This document shows, in pieces, positions 1 to 9,183 of a stretch of DNA of 64,000 nucleotides; within the stretch, counting starts at the first letter, position 1, and every line of letters begins with the position of its first letter. The position numbers and the translations under genes were made by a program. The notes under the pieces are model-generated. The model was not told where the DNA came from and made no database searches. It saw only the letters and a list, made by a program, of their open reading frames with translations. Source of the DNA: Eudoraea chungangensis (GTDB lineage Bacteria; Bacteroidota; Bacteroidia; Flavobacteriales; Flavobacteriaceae); NCBI RefSeq assembly GCF_029360665.1, contig NZ_JARDUB010000001.1, positions 682,001 through 746,000 on the forward strand. Reading direction: 5' to 3'.

Positions 1-231
1 AAACGGATAGCAGATGCCATCTTCTTTTGATTTAATTGTGTTTTTTTTATAGATTTCAAAGTCTTTTTTGTTGCGAATGTACATGCCCATGTATTTCCAT
101 ATGTTGTCATTAAAAATAATTGATTTGAGTTCCTGCTCATGAGTCTCTTCAAAGGGTATTAACCGCACCCGATCATTTTCTAGTTTTATTTGAGAATGTA
201 GTAGTTCCTTTTTCAGTTTAATAAGCGACAT
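1..231 (-). CDS. GNAT-family N-acetyltransferase, C-terminus outside window
   Basis: Reading the minus strand from an ATG at 231 gives an open frame that runs off the left edge. It begins MSLIKLKKELL and then shows LENDRVRLIPFEE, the opening strand of RimJ/RimL-type acetyltransferases. The acetyl-CoA loop is not in the window, so the substrate cannot be judged. The ATG lies two bases past the stop of the VOC gene, so the two are probably co-transcribed and translationally coupled. The family call rests only on about 77 N-terminal residues. Confidence 0.6.
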   Translation of the reverse strand, partial: MSLIKLKKELLHSQIKLENDRVRLIPFEETHEQELKSIIFNDNIWKYMGMYIRNKKDFEIYKKNTIKSKEDGICYPF

Positions 232-233
232 AA

Positions 234-683
234 TTAAGCTCTTTGCCAGTTTTGTAATTCAATTAAATTTCCTTCAGGGTCTTTGGCATAAACAAAGGTC
301 AGAATTCCAATATTTTCCACTTCTTTTTGCGTGACTTCTCCCGTTGTTTTACCACCATTCGCAATTAAGGTATTAAGCAATTTTTCCACATTCTCCACCT
401 CAAAGGCTATGTGTCCATATCCATTCGTATTCGGAGCTCTGACACCTTGATTATCTATGAGTCCATACTGATAAATTTCTAATGTAGGTCCATTTTCATC
501 ATATCCAGGAAGCAATAGATGTGCACCTTGTAAGTGTGCGTTCTTAAGTCCTGTACCCTTGTCCAACCATGTGCCAGATTGTTCCCGAATGGGTGGGACG
601 AGTTTACAATTGAAAGTATTGATATAAAAGTCTGCAAGAGCTTTCCAATCATTACTGACTATATTGATATGCGCAAATCTCAT
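234..683 (-). CDS. VOC-family (glyoxalase/dioxygenase-fold) protein
   Basis: The 149-aa product has the vicinal-oxygen-chelate layout. It opens with MRFAHINIVSNDWKALADFY (metal-ligand His at strand 1), has a central GYGHIAFEVENVEKLL (second repeat His), and ends with KDPEGNLIELQNW (C-terminal Glu). This is the usual length for a single-chain VOC protein of the lactoylglutathione lyase or bleomycin-resistance type; the substrate is unknown. It lies nine bases after the cupin gene and two bases before the acetyltransferase gene in a minus-strand operon, which suggests a shared small-molecule detoxification or modification role (inference). Confidence 0.85.
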   Translation of the reverse strand: MRFAHINIVSNDWKALADFYINTFNCKLVPPIREQSGTWLDKGTGLKNAHLQGAHLLLPGYDENGPTLEIYQYGLIDNQGVRAPNTNGYGHIAFEVENVEKLLNTLIANGGKTTGEVTQKEVENIGILTFVYAKDPEGNLIELQNWQRA

Positions 684-692
684 GAGTACTAC

Positions 693-1058
693 TTAAATTT
701 TGTCTAAATCAGCTAGGGTCAAGTTATTGTCTACATTTCCCGTATTTAGGGTGGACGAGGGTTCAAATAGCATTATATGAACTTCGTCGGGTGCATAAGG
801 TTTGTGGTCCGTTCCTTTAGGAATAATAACAAATTCACCCGCCTTAAGATTAAGTGTTTGATCCTCTATCTCAATAAACAATTCTCCATTTATAACATAG
901 AAAAATTCATCCTCATTATCGTGATGATGCATGACAAACTCGCCTTTAAACTTTGCAATTTTGACCATTTGTTGGTTAAGTTCACCCACTACCTTAGGAG
1001 ACCAATATTCACTAAAAGATTTGAGCTTTTGCGCAATGTTTACCTTTTTTATCTTCAT
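693..1058 (-). CDS. Cupin-domain protein
   Basis: A single cupin barrel. Motif 1 is visible as GEFVMHHHDNEDEFFYVINGE (His/His/Glu metal ligands) and motif 2 as PKGTDHKPYA. A longer frame extends upstream to 1127, but the first 23 residues are Lys/Asn-rich and unlike the family, so the start MKIKKVNIAQ at 1058 is preferred, giving about 121 aa. Small stand-alone cupins of this type bind a metal and may act as isomerases, dioxygenases or sensors; the function is undetermined. First gene of a likely cupin-VOC-GNAT operon. Confidence 0.8.
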   Translation of the reverse strand: MKIKKVNIAQKLKSFSEYWSPKVVGELNQQMVKIAKFKGEFVMHHHDNEDEFFYVINGELFIEIEDQTLNLKAGEFVIIPKGTDHKPYAPDEVHIMLFEPSSTLNTGNVDNNLTLADLDKI

Positions 1059-1221
1059 AATTTTAGGTGTGTTTGTATTCTTCTTCTTTAAAACTTGAGA
1101 AAAAATCTTTTTTTTTAGCTGTGGCACCTATGCGTTGATAAAACTGAGGAGCCTCTAATGTTTTCAGAATTTGAAAAGAACAGCTAACATTGTATTCCCA
1201 TCCTCATTATGACAATTAATT

Positions 1222-2193
1222 TTAACTCTTTTTCAAAATCCATTGCATTAGCTCCTCCTTATCTATGCTATTCCAGGTTGACTGAGTATTCTTTTTTTGG
1301 GAAATATCTTCATCTGATTGTAACACAACGAGTTCTGTGTCATTATTTCCAATCAGTTGTAATTCAGCTAAAAACCCAACCATATCTGTTGAATTGTTTT
1401 CATACAAAGTTCTGAGGTACTTCTTTAATCTATACTTTATCGCCGGGTCAATGTAAGCTCTCACCGCGTATTCCTTGTAATTCTCAATATTCCTATTTTT
1501 TTCATCAAAGTAGCTGTATGATGAAAAAATATGATAATTCTCTGGTGCCGTTTTAGGTGTTCCCTTTAAATGTGTTTCCAACATGTAGTTTATGAATCTA
1601 GCCTCCCAAAGGTCAATATGATTAATTCTAATATCACGTTTATGCTGATACCATTTTCTAGTCCAATCCATTGTTAAATTACTAATGACAATTCCTTTGA
1701 TGTTTAACCGAAAACTGTCACTTTCTTTGTCAATAGATTCTATATATTTCAAGGCTCTATGCCCTACCAGACCTGTACCTAAAAAAAATATATTTTCATT
1801 CGGCAAATCATATTTGGAAAAAGCTTTTTGAATTTGGACGGTTGTGGAAAATGAAGATTGGTCAGAAAAATAAAAATCAAAAGGAATTTCGGTTGAAACA
1901 GATAATACCGCAAAACCTTTTTCAGAGGCATGCTTATAAAGCTGCTTGCCATTTTTATTCTTTTGATCAAATCCCGAATCCTCCAGAAAAATAAGCACCC
2001 CTTTAAGGCTTTTTTCTTCTGGAAGCATTAGCGTAAAGCCACTCTGAATGTAGGGTAAAAAGTCATTGCCCATTCCAATTCTAAGACTATCATTCGTTAT
2101 TGGCTGATAAGATTCAACAATTTTTTGTGAAAAGGACTTCAGGCTCAAAATGGTAACAAAGAATAAAACAAATAACCTACAAGGTAGTTTCAT
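1222..2193 (-). CDS. Exported alpha/beta-hydrolase-like protein without a visible nucleophile
   Basis: 323 aa with an N-terminal signal peptide (MKLPCRLFVLFFVTILSL, Ala-free cleavage zone near SFSQ). The order of segments resembles an alpha/beta hydrolase: a strand VLIFLEDSGFD, a second strand GFAVLSVSTE, then FFLGTGLVGHRALKYIE where the GxSxG nucleophile elbow would sit. In that elbow Gly replaces Ser, so a catalytic serine is not apparent. The rest is unrecognised. It precedes a run of exported serine hydrolases and peptidases on the same strand. It may be a degenerate esterase or a binding protein; the call is by fold pattern only. Confidence 0.45.
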   Translation of the reverse strand: MKLPCRLFVLFFVTILSLKSFSQKIVESYQPITNDSLRIGMGNDFLPYIQSGFTLMLPEEKSLKGVLIFLEDSGFDQKNKNGKQLYKHASEKGFAVLSVSTEIPFDFYFSDQSSFSTTVQIQKAFSKYDLPNENIFFLGTGLVGHRALKYIESIDKESDSFRLNIKGIVISNLTMDWTRKWYQHKRDIRINHIDLWEARFINYMLETHLKGTPKTAPENYHIFSSYSYFDEKNRNIENYKEYAVRAYIDPAIKYRLKKYLRTLYENNSTDMVGFLAELQLIGNNDTELVVLQSDEDISQKKNTQSTWNSIDKEELMQWILKKS

Positions 2194-2323
2194 AATAGTT
2201 TATTTTTAAATCTGTGCAAAATGCTTTTACAGTAGTTGTGATAATTTCACTATAAACCGATAATTTAATAATACATATTTACATCTTTTTTCCAACGGAC
2301 CATAAAACACACACTTTTTAGTA

Positions 2324-3787
2324 CTATTCGTTTTTCAGTTTATTAATACTATTAATCATCCCTTCGTTATAATGGTATTCGTTCTTTTCATTTAAGCGCA
2401 AAGCTTTCTCATAATACTTAAGTGCATTTAAAGTATCTCCTTCTATTTCATAGGTTTCAGCCAAGCCTGCAGATGCAATCCATGAATTTGGATAGGCATC
2501 TGCATACATTTTGAATACTTGAAGAGCTTTTTTAGAATTGTCATTCCACACGTGAGAATTTCCAACTCCATTAAAGTTGCTTTTTAAGTTATCAAAGCGA
2601 GAGTTTGGATTTTCTTGATTTAGTTTCTTTAATAATTGGGCAGCTCTATCAAATTCATCATTTAGTACCAAATCCATAATATCTTCTTCAAGAGTTAATC
2701 CTCTACCCTTCAATTCTGGTAATACAATTCTAGCAACATCATTAATTATTATATCAAAGGCAGGAGTTTGATACCCATTACTTAGTAGCATTATTGTCGT
2801 ATTGCTTTTAGGAAAGAATCTGTAAGCTGTAGAATTTCCCCCTGAGAAACCATAAGACTCCAAACCATTTACATAATATCGACCCCAACCATGCAGAAAA
2901 TCATCTTTTTGGTACTTAAAGTTATTTGTAAATGCGAATGGAGACCACATAGCCGATTTAACCTCTGGGCCTATTAGTACATCAGCTTTTAATTGTTTAT
3001 CCCATTTTATGAAATTGCTGAGGGTTATATTCAGCCCATTTCCCGAATGGCCTCTTATACCAGAATTATTTGTGTCTTTTACAAACTTCTTATTTCTATC
3101 ACTATAATAATATCTAGTTGCTCGATTTGGAATGCCCTCGAGGGCATTGGACGAAAACAAAACACCATTAAAGGAACCATCGAATTGATTTTTAAGAATA
3201 TATTCTTCAAACTGATTTCCTGTAATTTTTTCAATTATTTGAGCCAGAAACCAATAATTGGTTTGGTTATAACTAAATTGATACCCCGTTACAAATTGCA
3301 TCTTCTCCTGCAATAGTTTTTCCATCAACTCTTCGTCTGATAGGGTACTTTTATATCTCATGATATCTGGTAAACCTGAAGAATGACTTAATAGGTTTTT
3401 GATTTTGATTTGTTGCCATTCCCTAGGCAAACCATCCAAGTATTTCGATAGGTCATCCTCTACTTTTAACTCTCCATCTTCGATAAGTTGAAATATCCCT
3501 GTAGCCGTTATTAGCTTGGTAGTTGAAAAAACTCTAAACAACGTATTCTTATCTACTAAGGTGCTATCTTCTATAGAGGCGTTTCCAAAATAATTTTCAT
3601 AGACTATTTTGTCTCCCTCAACTATAGCCAAAGCCAAGCCAGGGATATTGTGCAAATCCATTAAACTAATAAGATATTCATCAATTCTTACCTCATTCTC
3701 GTACTCCTTGGATTTTTTTTCTGAATTAGAACAAGAAAAACTGATAAACAAAAGCAAAAGGATGGAAAGAGTATTTAATAGTTTCAT
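2324..3787 (-). CDS. Lipoprotein serine hydrolase (beta-lactamase/PBP4* fold) with C-terminal TPR
   Basis: The start is placed at MKLLNTLSILLLLFISFSC (3787), a lipobox signal ending in Cys. A frame extending to 3889 would run into the upstream peptidase gene and lacks a signal. The catalytic SxxK is STTK in FRVFSTTKLITATG. The YxN position reads YNQ (FSYNQTNYW) and the usual HSGG loop reads FSGG (YGFSGGNSTAYRF), both departures from class C-type enzymes. About 120 C-terminal residues form tetratricopeptide-like helices (WIASAGLAETYEIEGDTLNA). It is closely related to the gene at 9184-10644. Probable periplasmic or surface esterase/peptidase; substrate unknown. Confidence 0.85.
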   Translation of the reverse strand: MKLLNTLSILLLLFISFSCSNSEKKSKEYENEVRIDEYLISLMDLHNIPGLALAIVEGDKIVYENYFGNASIEDSTLVDKNTLFRVFSTTKLITATGIFQLIEDGELKVEDDLSKYLDGLPREWQQIKIKNLLSHSSGLPDIMRYKSTLSDEELMEKLLQEKMQFVTGYQFSYNQTNYWFLAQIIEKITGNQFEEYILKNQFDGSFNGVLFSSNALEGIPNRATRYYYSDRNKKFVKDTNNSGIRGHSGNGLNITLSNFIKWDKQLKADVLIGPEVKSAMWSPFAFTNNFKYQKDDFLHGWGRYYVNGLESYGFSGGNSTAYRFFPKSNTTIMLLSNGYQTPAFDIIINDVARIVLPELKGRGLTLEEDIMDLVLNDEFDRAAQLLKKLNQENPNSRFDNLKSNFNGVGNSHVWNDNSKKALQVFKMYADAYPNSWIASAGLAETYEIEGDTLNALKYYEKALRLNEKNEYHYNEGMINSINKLKNE

Positions 3788-3836
3788 TTTTAAATTCTGA
3801 TTTTTATTGCATTGATAATGTCTAATACCAACTTTT

Positions 3837-5438
3837 CTAATGTTCGAAACTCTTAGACTTTTTAAACGATATTTTGGCCTCCTCCTCATTCCCTGCTTTT
3901 AGATACGCATCTCCCAAATTTTCCCAAGCACTAGAAGAAGAAGGAAATAATCTTGTGACAAATGAAAAAACACCTATCCCCGCCTGAATTGCAGGCATTC
4001 TTCCACTCTTAACCAAGTGCGCTCCCGCCTTGCTAATTTCAGACTCAAAATCAAAAAAGTCATATCTCTCATCTTTAATCATTTTTGGCACCTCTTCATC
4101 CAATTGTTGTATTTCGCCTCTTACGAACATGTCGGTGATGTATCTCATTGGGTTGGGTTTAAAATTGGCATCTGAAAAAGCTAAGGCCGCATCCAATACA
4201 GGATCTTTATTGGTTGAATATTCCGCAAAACTTATATCAATTGGAATGGCTGGTGCCAACCATTCAGCATTTTGCCATGCAGGTTTGTCTTGCCACCAGG
4301 CAAATGATATATAAACCGGATGAAGTGTGTTCGGTAAGACTAGCGGCCGACTATCCCCATAGAAATTAATATTCTCAGCCGTTGGCTCACCCAAAAAAAT
4401 TACATTAGTATAATTATCTAGTTCGTTAACTAGATTCTGACAAGCAGAAAATGTTCTTCTACCTATAATGACAAAAAGACTTCCAACCGTATTTATCTTC
4501 TTGTTCTCTATGATTTTTGTAACCAATGATCTATTCTTAAAGTTGTTCCCTCCACCGTTTAATCGAACGTCAATAATTAATTTTTCAACATCTTCCTTTT
4601 GAATAAAATCAAATAAGCGAGAATAAAAAGTTTCCAACTTTTCGGTTGGATCATCCTCTATTTGGCTTAGTCTTACAAATACTGCTTTTTCTTGGGGTAA
4701 ATGTTTAAAAAAATACATTTTATCTAGATGATCCAGATATAATGGAATGGTATTTTGTGTCCGGGATTCAAACCAGTTTTCATCTTGAAACACATAACCA
4801 TATTTTCGAGGTACTTCTTGCCCAACTGGCAATGCATTGAATTCCTTTTGAAATACTTCACCATTCTTCTCCAGAGTGAAACTAACCGAATTCTCAAGAT
4901 TAGAAGTGATTCCTTGGGCATGCAACACCTCTGTAATTGTTAAAAAATTTATTCCATTACTTTTAAAGTATTGTGTATTCTCCGCACTAACTACTGGATA
5001 AACCTTTTCCAAAGCATCCATTATAGGTATTCCATTTACTTCTAGAACTTTGGCACCGACGAAGTCTTTATAATTTTTATGAACACCTTGCAGATAAATC
5101 CCATCAGAAAACTGATATAAATTTAAAGGCAAATAGTGGAATTTGAAAGGTTCGATGTTAAAGGCAACAGCCATATGTCCATATTCAAATAGCCCGATGA
5201 TTCTAGACAAACCAACTATTATTTCATGACTTTCCAAAGAGGGTATTTGGTTGAATAACTTCTCCACTTCAGCATCAAAGATTTCCGCTGTTGTTTTAAC
5301 AAATAGGAAGGAATAGTCTTCATGTATAGTTTTTTGCAAAAACATAAGGTCATTTTGCCAATCCTTTACGGTTGGTGTTTCCTGGGCAAATATCAATAGT
5401 GATACAAGTATAAAAAATAGAGTGCTTAGCTTTTTCAT
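3837..5438 (-). CDS. Exported S41-family (C-terminal processing-like) peptidase with TPR tail
   Basis: 533 aa with the signal peptide MKKLSTLFFILVSLLIFAQ. The middle contains a PDZ-like stretch (GAKVLEVNGIPIMDALEKV) and the S41 core. That core shows LIIDVRLNGGGNN, then GRRTFSACQNLVNEL with the probable nucleophile Ser, then FLGEPTAENINFYGD. The C-terminus ends in a TPR unit (SSAWENLGDAYLKAGNEEEA). Tsp/CtpA relatives degrade or trim periplasmic proteins and peptides. It sits 49 bases upstream of the serine-hydrolase lipoprotein on the same strand and 35 bases downstream of the M20 amidohydrolase, so a three-gene exported-hydrolase operon is likely. Confidence 0.85.
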   Translation of the reverse strand: MKKLSTLFFILVSLLIFAQETPTVKDWQNDLMFLQKTIHEDYSFLFVKTTAEIFDAEVEKLFNQIPSLESHEIIVGLSRIIGLFEYGHMAVAFNIEPFKFHYLPLNLYQFSDGIYLQGVHKNYKDFVGAKVLEVNGIPIMDALEKVYPVVSAENTQYFKSNGINFLTITEVLHAQGITSNLENSVSFTLEKNGEVFQKEFNALPVGQEVPRKYGYVFQDENWFESRTQNTIPLYLDHLDKMYFFKHLPQEKAVFVRLSQIEDDPTEKLETFYSRLFDFIQKEDVEKLIIDVRLNGGGNNFKNRSLVTKIIENKKINTVGSLFVIIGRRTFSACQNLVNELDNYTNVIFLGEPTAENINFYGDSRPLVLPNTLHPVYISFAWWQDKPAWQNAEWLAPAIPIDISFAEYSTNKDPVLDAALAFSDANFKPNPMRYITDMFVRGEIQQLDEEVPKMIKDERYDFFDFESEISKAGAHLVKSGRMPAIQAGIGVFSFVTRLFPSSSSAWENLGDAYLKAGNEEEAKISFKKSKSFEH

Positions 5439-5473
5439 GATTTAATTAATGTTATTCTTAATGCTTTTCTGTT

Positions 5474-6766
5474 CTAATTACCTTTTACTTTAGTATGATT
5501 TGTCCTATCCTTCAAAAAAAATGAAAAATAGTTCACACCATGCTTAATGACTTCTTCATCCACCATGAATTCGGAGGTATGAGGTAAGGCAACGATTCCT
5601 TTATTTTTATTGGAAGCTCCCAATAGAAACATTACTCCCGGTACCTCATATTGATAGTAAATAAAATCTTCGTTGGAATAAGGCACTTGGCCATAAAAGG
5701 TCGTTACCCGTTCATCGCCATACATATCCTTTAAAGCAGCCAAACTCTCGTAGGTTAACTTTGGATCATTGACAACGGTTGGCCTCTCGGCGGTAAATGA
5801 TGTTTCCAGAAGATATTTACCATATTTGGAATTTTCTACTTGGTGGGTAATTTCTTTAGTTATTGTCTCCAATCGGGTAGAGTCAGTCTCGTAATATGTG
5901 CATTCAAACGAAGTTTTCTTATTGCCTTTATCGATAGCGATATTCGAACCAATAATGAAAAAATTCTTATAAATCGTATTCGGGTTCTCCAATCCATAAT
6001 CTGGATGCGTTAAGTATTTCAAGGACCATGGAGCGCTTTTTGACTTATGCCGCACAAATTCTTGTATTGTATTCTCGAAGAAGCTTTTAAAGCCCTTTTC
6101 ATCAATTGATTTATCAAATATCAATTTGATTCTCCTTTGGTAGGCAAACAGTTCGCCGGGTTTTGAACTAACAGTACCTACTTCCGTGGGAAAAACATGA
6201 AGTCCAAATATTTCATCTGGTTGGATTTCTTTAAATAGCCCATTTTCAATCATATTTTTTGCTCCCTTAAAAGACTCTTCGGCTGGTTGGAAAATAAAAT
6301 ACACTGTACCTATACTGTCTTTAATTTTTGATAGCATGTTGGCGATGCCAAGACCAATTGTAGTATGTACGTCGTGCCCGCAAATATGCGCAGCTTGGGG
6401 GTTAGCATTAGGTTTATTGTTGAAGGTATGGAGTGCGGCATCCATGTCAGCTCTCCAAGCAACCTTCTTTCCATTTTGTATTTTGCCTTTTAGAATTCCA
6501 ACCACCCCATATCCGCCAAAACCAGTTTTAACTACTAAGCCCAAATTCTGTAAATATTCTTTGACAATTATAGAAGTTCTTTTTTCACTTCCTGCCAGTT
6601 CAGGATTGTCGTGTAAATCATTTCTTATAGCCACAAGCTCCTCAAAAATATCTTCCACTTGAATTGAAGAAACATTGTCGAAATTTTGCGCCCTTGAATC
6701 ATATAACCCACTAAGGAGAAAAACTAAACTACATATAGTAAATAATACTAATTTCATACTCTTCAT
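5474..6766 (-). CDS. Exported M20-family amidohydrolase
   Basis: 430 aa with a signal peptide (VLFTICSLVFLLSGLYDSRAQ region). M20D features are clear: WRADMDAALH, the metal motif HICGHDVHTTIGLG, FQPAEESFKGAK with the catalytic Glu-Glu, GLHVFP, and a C-terminal LPHTSEFMVDEE. Family members cleave N-acyl amino acids, hippurate-like amides or dipeptides using two metal ions. The enzyme appears periplasmic and sits directly upstream of the S41 peptidase gene, fitting stepwise breakdown of imported peptides (inference). Confidence 0.88.
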   Translation of the reverse strand: MKSMKLVLFTICSLVFLLSGLYDSRAQNFDNVSSIQVEDIFEELVAIRNDLHDNPELAGSEKRTSIIVKEYLQNLGLVVKTGFGGYGVVGILKGKIQNGKKVAWRADMDAALHTFNNKPNANPQAAHICGHDVHTTIGLGIANMLSKIKDSIGTVYFIFQPAEESFKGAKNMIENGLFKEIQPDEIFGLHVFPTEVGTVSSKPGELFAYQRRIKLIFDKSIDEKGFKSFFENTIQEFVRHKSKSAPWSLKYLTHPDYGLENPNTIYKNFFIIGSNIAIDKGNKKTSFECTYYETDSTRLETITKEITHQVENSKYGKYLLETSFTAERPTVVNDPKLTYESLAALKDMYGDERVTTFYGQVPYSNEDFIYYQYEVPGVMFLLGASNKNKGIVALPHTSEFMVDEEVIKHGVNYFSFFLKDRTNHTKVKGN

Positions 6767-6961
6767 TCATTGCATACTAATTCCTCAATACATCCTCTCT
6801 ATAAGTACGTTCTTATTGCTATTGTAGTGAGGGAACCAATTATTTTAAAGTTTTAGACCAACAAAGAAAACTTAAAAATATTCATCAATTTTAGACGATT
6901 GACGATCGAGAAAAGAATATGATTAAAACGTAGATTTTGGGATTAGAACACAAAAATTATG

Positions 6962-7807
6962 CTAATCGTGTAGGCTAGAGTTTATTTGTTTATAGTATTT
7001 ATAAGATAAAGGAACAGATATTTCGCCTAGTTTAAATTCTAGACTAGCGTTATGGGAGTTACCATTCACTGCTTTGATATTCGACAAGTTTATCAAATAA
7101 GATCGATGACATCTTTTTAAAAAAGGGGCTTGTTTATTTATTTCTCTAAGGGTGTTTCTAAAAGTCGAATGATTTAAGGAGCCATCTTGCTCGTAAAAGA
7201 TTTCGACATAATTTTCAGATGATTTTACAAATAAAACATCATTTTTTAAGAGAACAATCTTCTCTTCCTTATTCAGACCCATAAAAGTGATTTCATCCGG
7301 TGATTCACTACTTGAACTCTTTCCCACTCTATTTCTGAAATACAGGTAAAAAGGAAAAATAAAAACCATTATTGGAATCAAAGAATTTGCAAAAAACCAA
7401 ATACCGTGTTCGATATAGCTATCAAATCCCAAGTTGCGACTAAAGAAATTATTTAGAAATATTTGATTATAGGCATGTATGGGGACACTGGAAATTAAAA
7501 CTAAAGAGATAAAAGAAAAAACCTCATCTTTAATTGTCCATACATTTTTATTAAGAATGTACCACCTTCTCTCGAGTCTTGCGTTAATCAAATAAGCTAG
7601 AGAAAAAAGAAAACCAAAGCCGCTTAAGGTCAGGTTTCTGAATTCGGAATCAAATCCATCAGTATCAAAGGGTCTCAAAAAAATCATAATAGAAGCAAGT
7701 ATGCAACCTAACAATGCAGCGATTATAGCCTGACTTTTAAAGTCATGATTAAAAGGAATCTTTTTGTTAACAAATTCCTTCATGCCTAATTTAGACTTGT
7801 CTCCCAT
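6962..7807 (-). CDS. Membrane-anchored LytTR-type transcriptional regulator
   Basis: 281 aa. The N-terminal half has four hydrophobic segments (around AIIAALLGCILASIMIFL, SGFGFLFSLAYLI, FSFISLVLISSVPI and LIPIMVFIFPFYLYF). The C-terminal 100 residues are a LytTR DNA-binding domain: ENYVEIFYEQDG, STFRNTLREI, FLKRCHRSYLINLSNI. There is no receiver domain, so sensing would be through the membrane part. The gene is flanked on the same strand by exported hydrolase genes and is a natural candidate for their regulator. Confidence 0.85.
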   Translation of the reverse strand: MGDKSKLGMKEFVNKKIPFNHDFKSQAIIAALLGCILASIMIFLRPFDTDGFDSEFRNLTLSGFGFLFSLAYLINARLERRWYILNKNVWTIKDEVFSFISLVLISSVPIHAYNQIFLNNFFSRNLGFDSYIEHGIWFFANSLIPIMVFIFPFYLYFRNRVGKSSSSESPDEITFMGLNKEEKIVLLKNDVLFVKSSENYVEIFYEQDGSLNHSTFRNTLREINKQAPFLKRCHRSYLINLSNIKAVNGNSHNASLEFKLGEISVPLSYKYYKQINSSLHD

Positions 7808-7891
7808 TATCTATTAATTTCCTATATGTGCCCTACAATGCCGAAATCTGTTATTCATTAAAATACTATAACGGAAATAAAGATAAATAAA

Positions 7892-9100
7892 CTACTCGCG
7901 CATCCACATCGCTGGCCACCCATATACTTTAGATATAGCACGGACAATTTCATGACTCAATGGAAATCCATTATCAGAATTGGTCATTACAACTACGCCT
8001 CTGCCCTTTTCTGCAAACGAAACAGCATAACAAATAAAGCCGACATTTCCACCAGAATGTCTAAATCGAAATGCATCTCCCTTACCATCTATTCCAATTC
8101 CTGTTCCTCCTGCGTTGGGCACTCTCTGCATCATCATTTTGGCTGATTCTTGTTCTAATATTCCACCATTTTCACCACGATACGACTTACCCAATGCTAT
8201 CATAAACTTAGCCAAATCGGATGGTGTAGTCCAAAGTCCGGCAGCTGCTTTCTCAGGATATAGGTGATATCCACCACTGACAACCTTCCCCTCGGAATCA
8301 TAACCGTTTGAGATAAAATTATTCAATTTTTTAGACATAGGATGGTTAAACGTACTACCACGCATCCCTATTGGTTCAAAAATCAATTCTTCGGTTAATT
8401 CAGAGAACTTTTTACCACTAACATCTTCCAATAGTAATTGTAAAACCTGCATTCCGCCTCCCGAATAATACTCGGACTGACCAGGTGTTTGTATTACCCT
8501 TACAGGATCTGAATTAGTAATTTCACTACCATCTAATATTTGCACCAAGGTTGGGATAGAATCGTTTCTATGATATCCTTGAAATCCAGATGTACCTAAT
8601 CCTGAAGTATGGCTCATTATTCGGCGTGGTGTTACCTTCTCTGTTATAGTAAATTTATTCTCAGGTACTTGCCAACTCATAAGCTTTAAATTTACATCTT
8701 CATCAAGAACTATTAATTCTTGCTCGGCAAGCATAAATGCCGTTACACTAGCTATGGGCTTGGAAATTGAAGCAGCTTGAAAAAGCGTATTCTCATTTAC
8801 TTTTTGACCTTCTTTTTTATTCTTTAAACCATATCCTTTTGCCCAAAGAATTTCATTGTTGTCAAAAACGGCGATACTGACACCAGGAATATTTAATTCT
8901 TTCATGCGAGCTTCGATTGTGAGAGATCCCGTATCACTCTTACCGTTTTCATCTATTCGGCAAATATTCTTTTCCATTAGGTTTTGGAGTGAAACATCAT
9001 CTACTTTATTGGAAGAACTCGTTATCTCCTTCTTGTTTCCCGATTGGCAGGAACAAATCAAAAAAACCATGAATATCAAATGAAATTTTGATTTAATCAT
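7892..9100 (-). CDS. Lipoprotein serine hydrolase (beta-lactamase/PBP4* fold)
   Basis: 402 aa with a lipobox-type signal (FHLIFMVFLICSCQSG). It keeps the orthodox class C-type motifs: SxxK as ASISKPIASV, a YSG motif in EYYSGGGMQVL, and HSGG in RFRHSGGNVGFICYA. Unlike the two TPR-bearing relatives on either side, it stops after the hydrolase domain. Members hydrolyse D-amino-acid peptides or esters in the periplasm; no substrate evidence is visible. Same strand as the neighbouring hydrolases, 84 bases after the LytTR regulator boundary. Confidence 0.88.
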   Translation of the reverse strand: MIKSKFHLIFMVFLICSCQSGNKKEITSSSNKVDDVSLQNLMEKNICRIDENGKSDTGSLTIEARMKELNIPGVSIAVFDNNEILWAKGYGLKNKKEGQKVNENTLFQAASISKPIASVTAFMLAEQELIVLDEDVNLKLMSWQVPENKFTITEKVTPRRIMSHTSGLGTSGFQGYHRNDSIPTLVQILDGSEITNSDPVRVIQTPGQSEYYSGGGMQVLQLLLEDVSGKKFSELTEELIFEPIGMRGSTFNHPMSKKLNNFISNGYDSEGKVVSGGYHLYPEKAAAGLWTTPSDLAKFMIALGKSYRGENGGILEQESAKMMMQRVPNAGGTGIGIDGKGDAFRFRHSGGNVGFICYAVSFAEKGRGVVVMTNSDNGFPLSHEIVRAISKVYGWPAMWMRE

Positions 9101-9183
9101 TTTGAAAAAATTGCTATAATTCTGTATATATTTATTATTGTGATTTACGTAATCAAGAACTTTCTTCTTAGCAAAATTTCTTT

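Noticed and set aside
777-1091. Plus-strand frame antisense to the cupin gene
   Set aside because: Shadow of the cupin coding frame, with no domain features.
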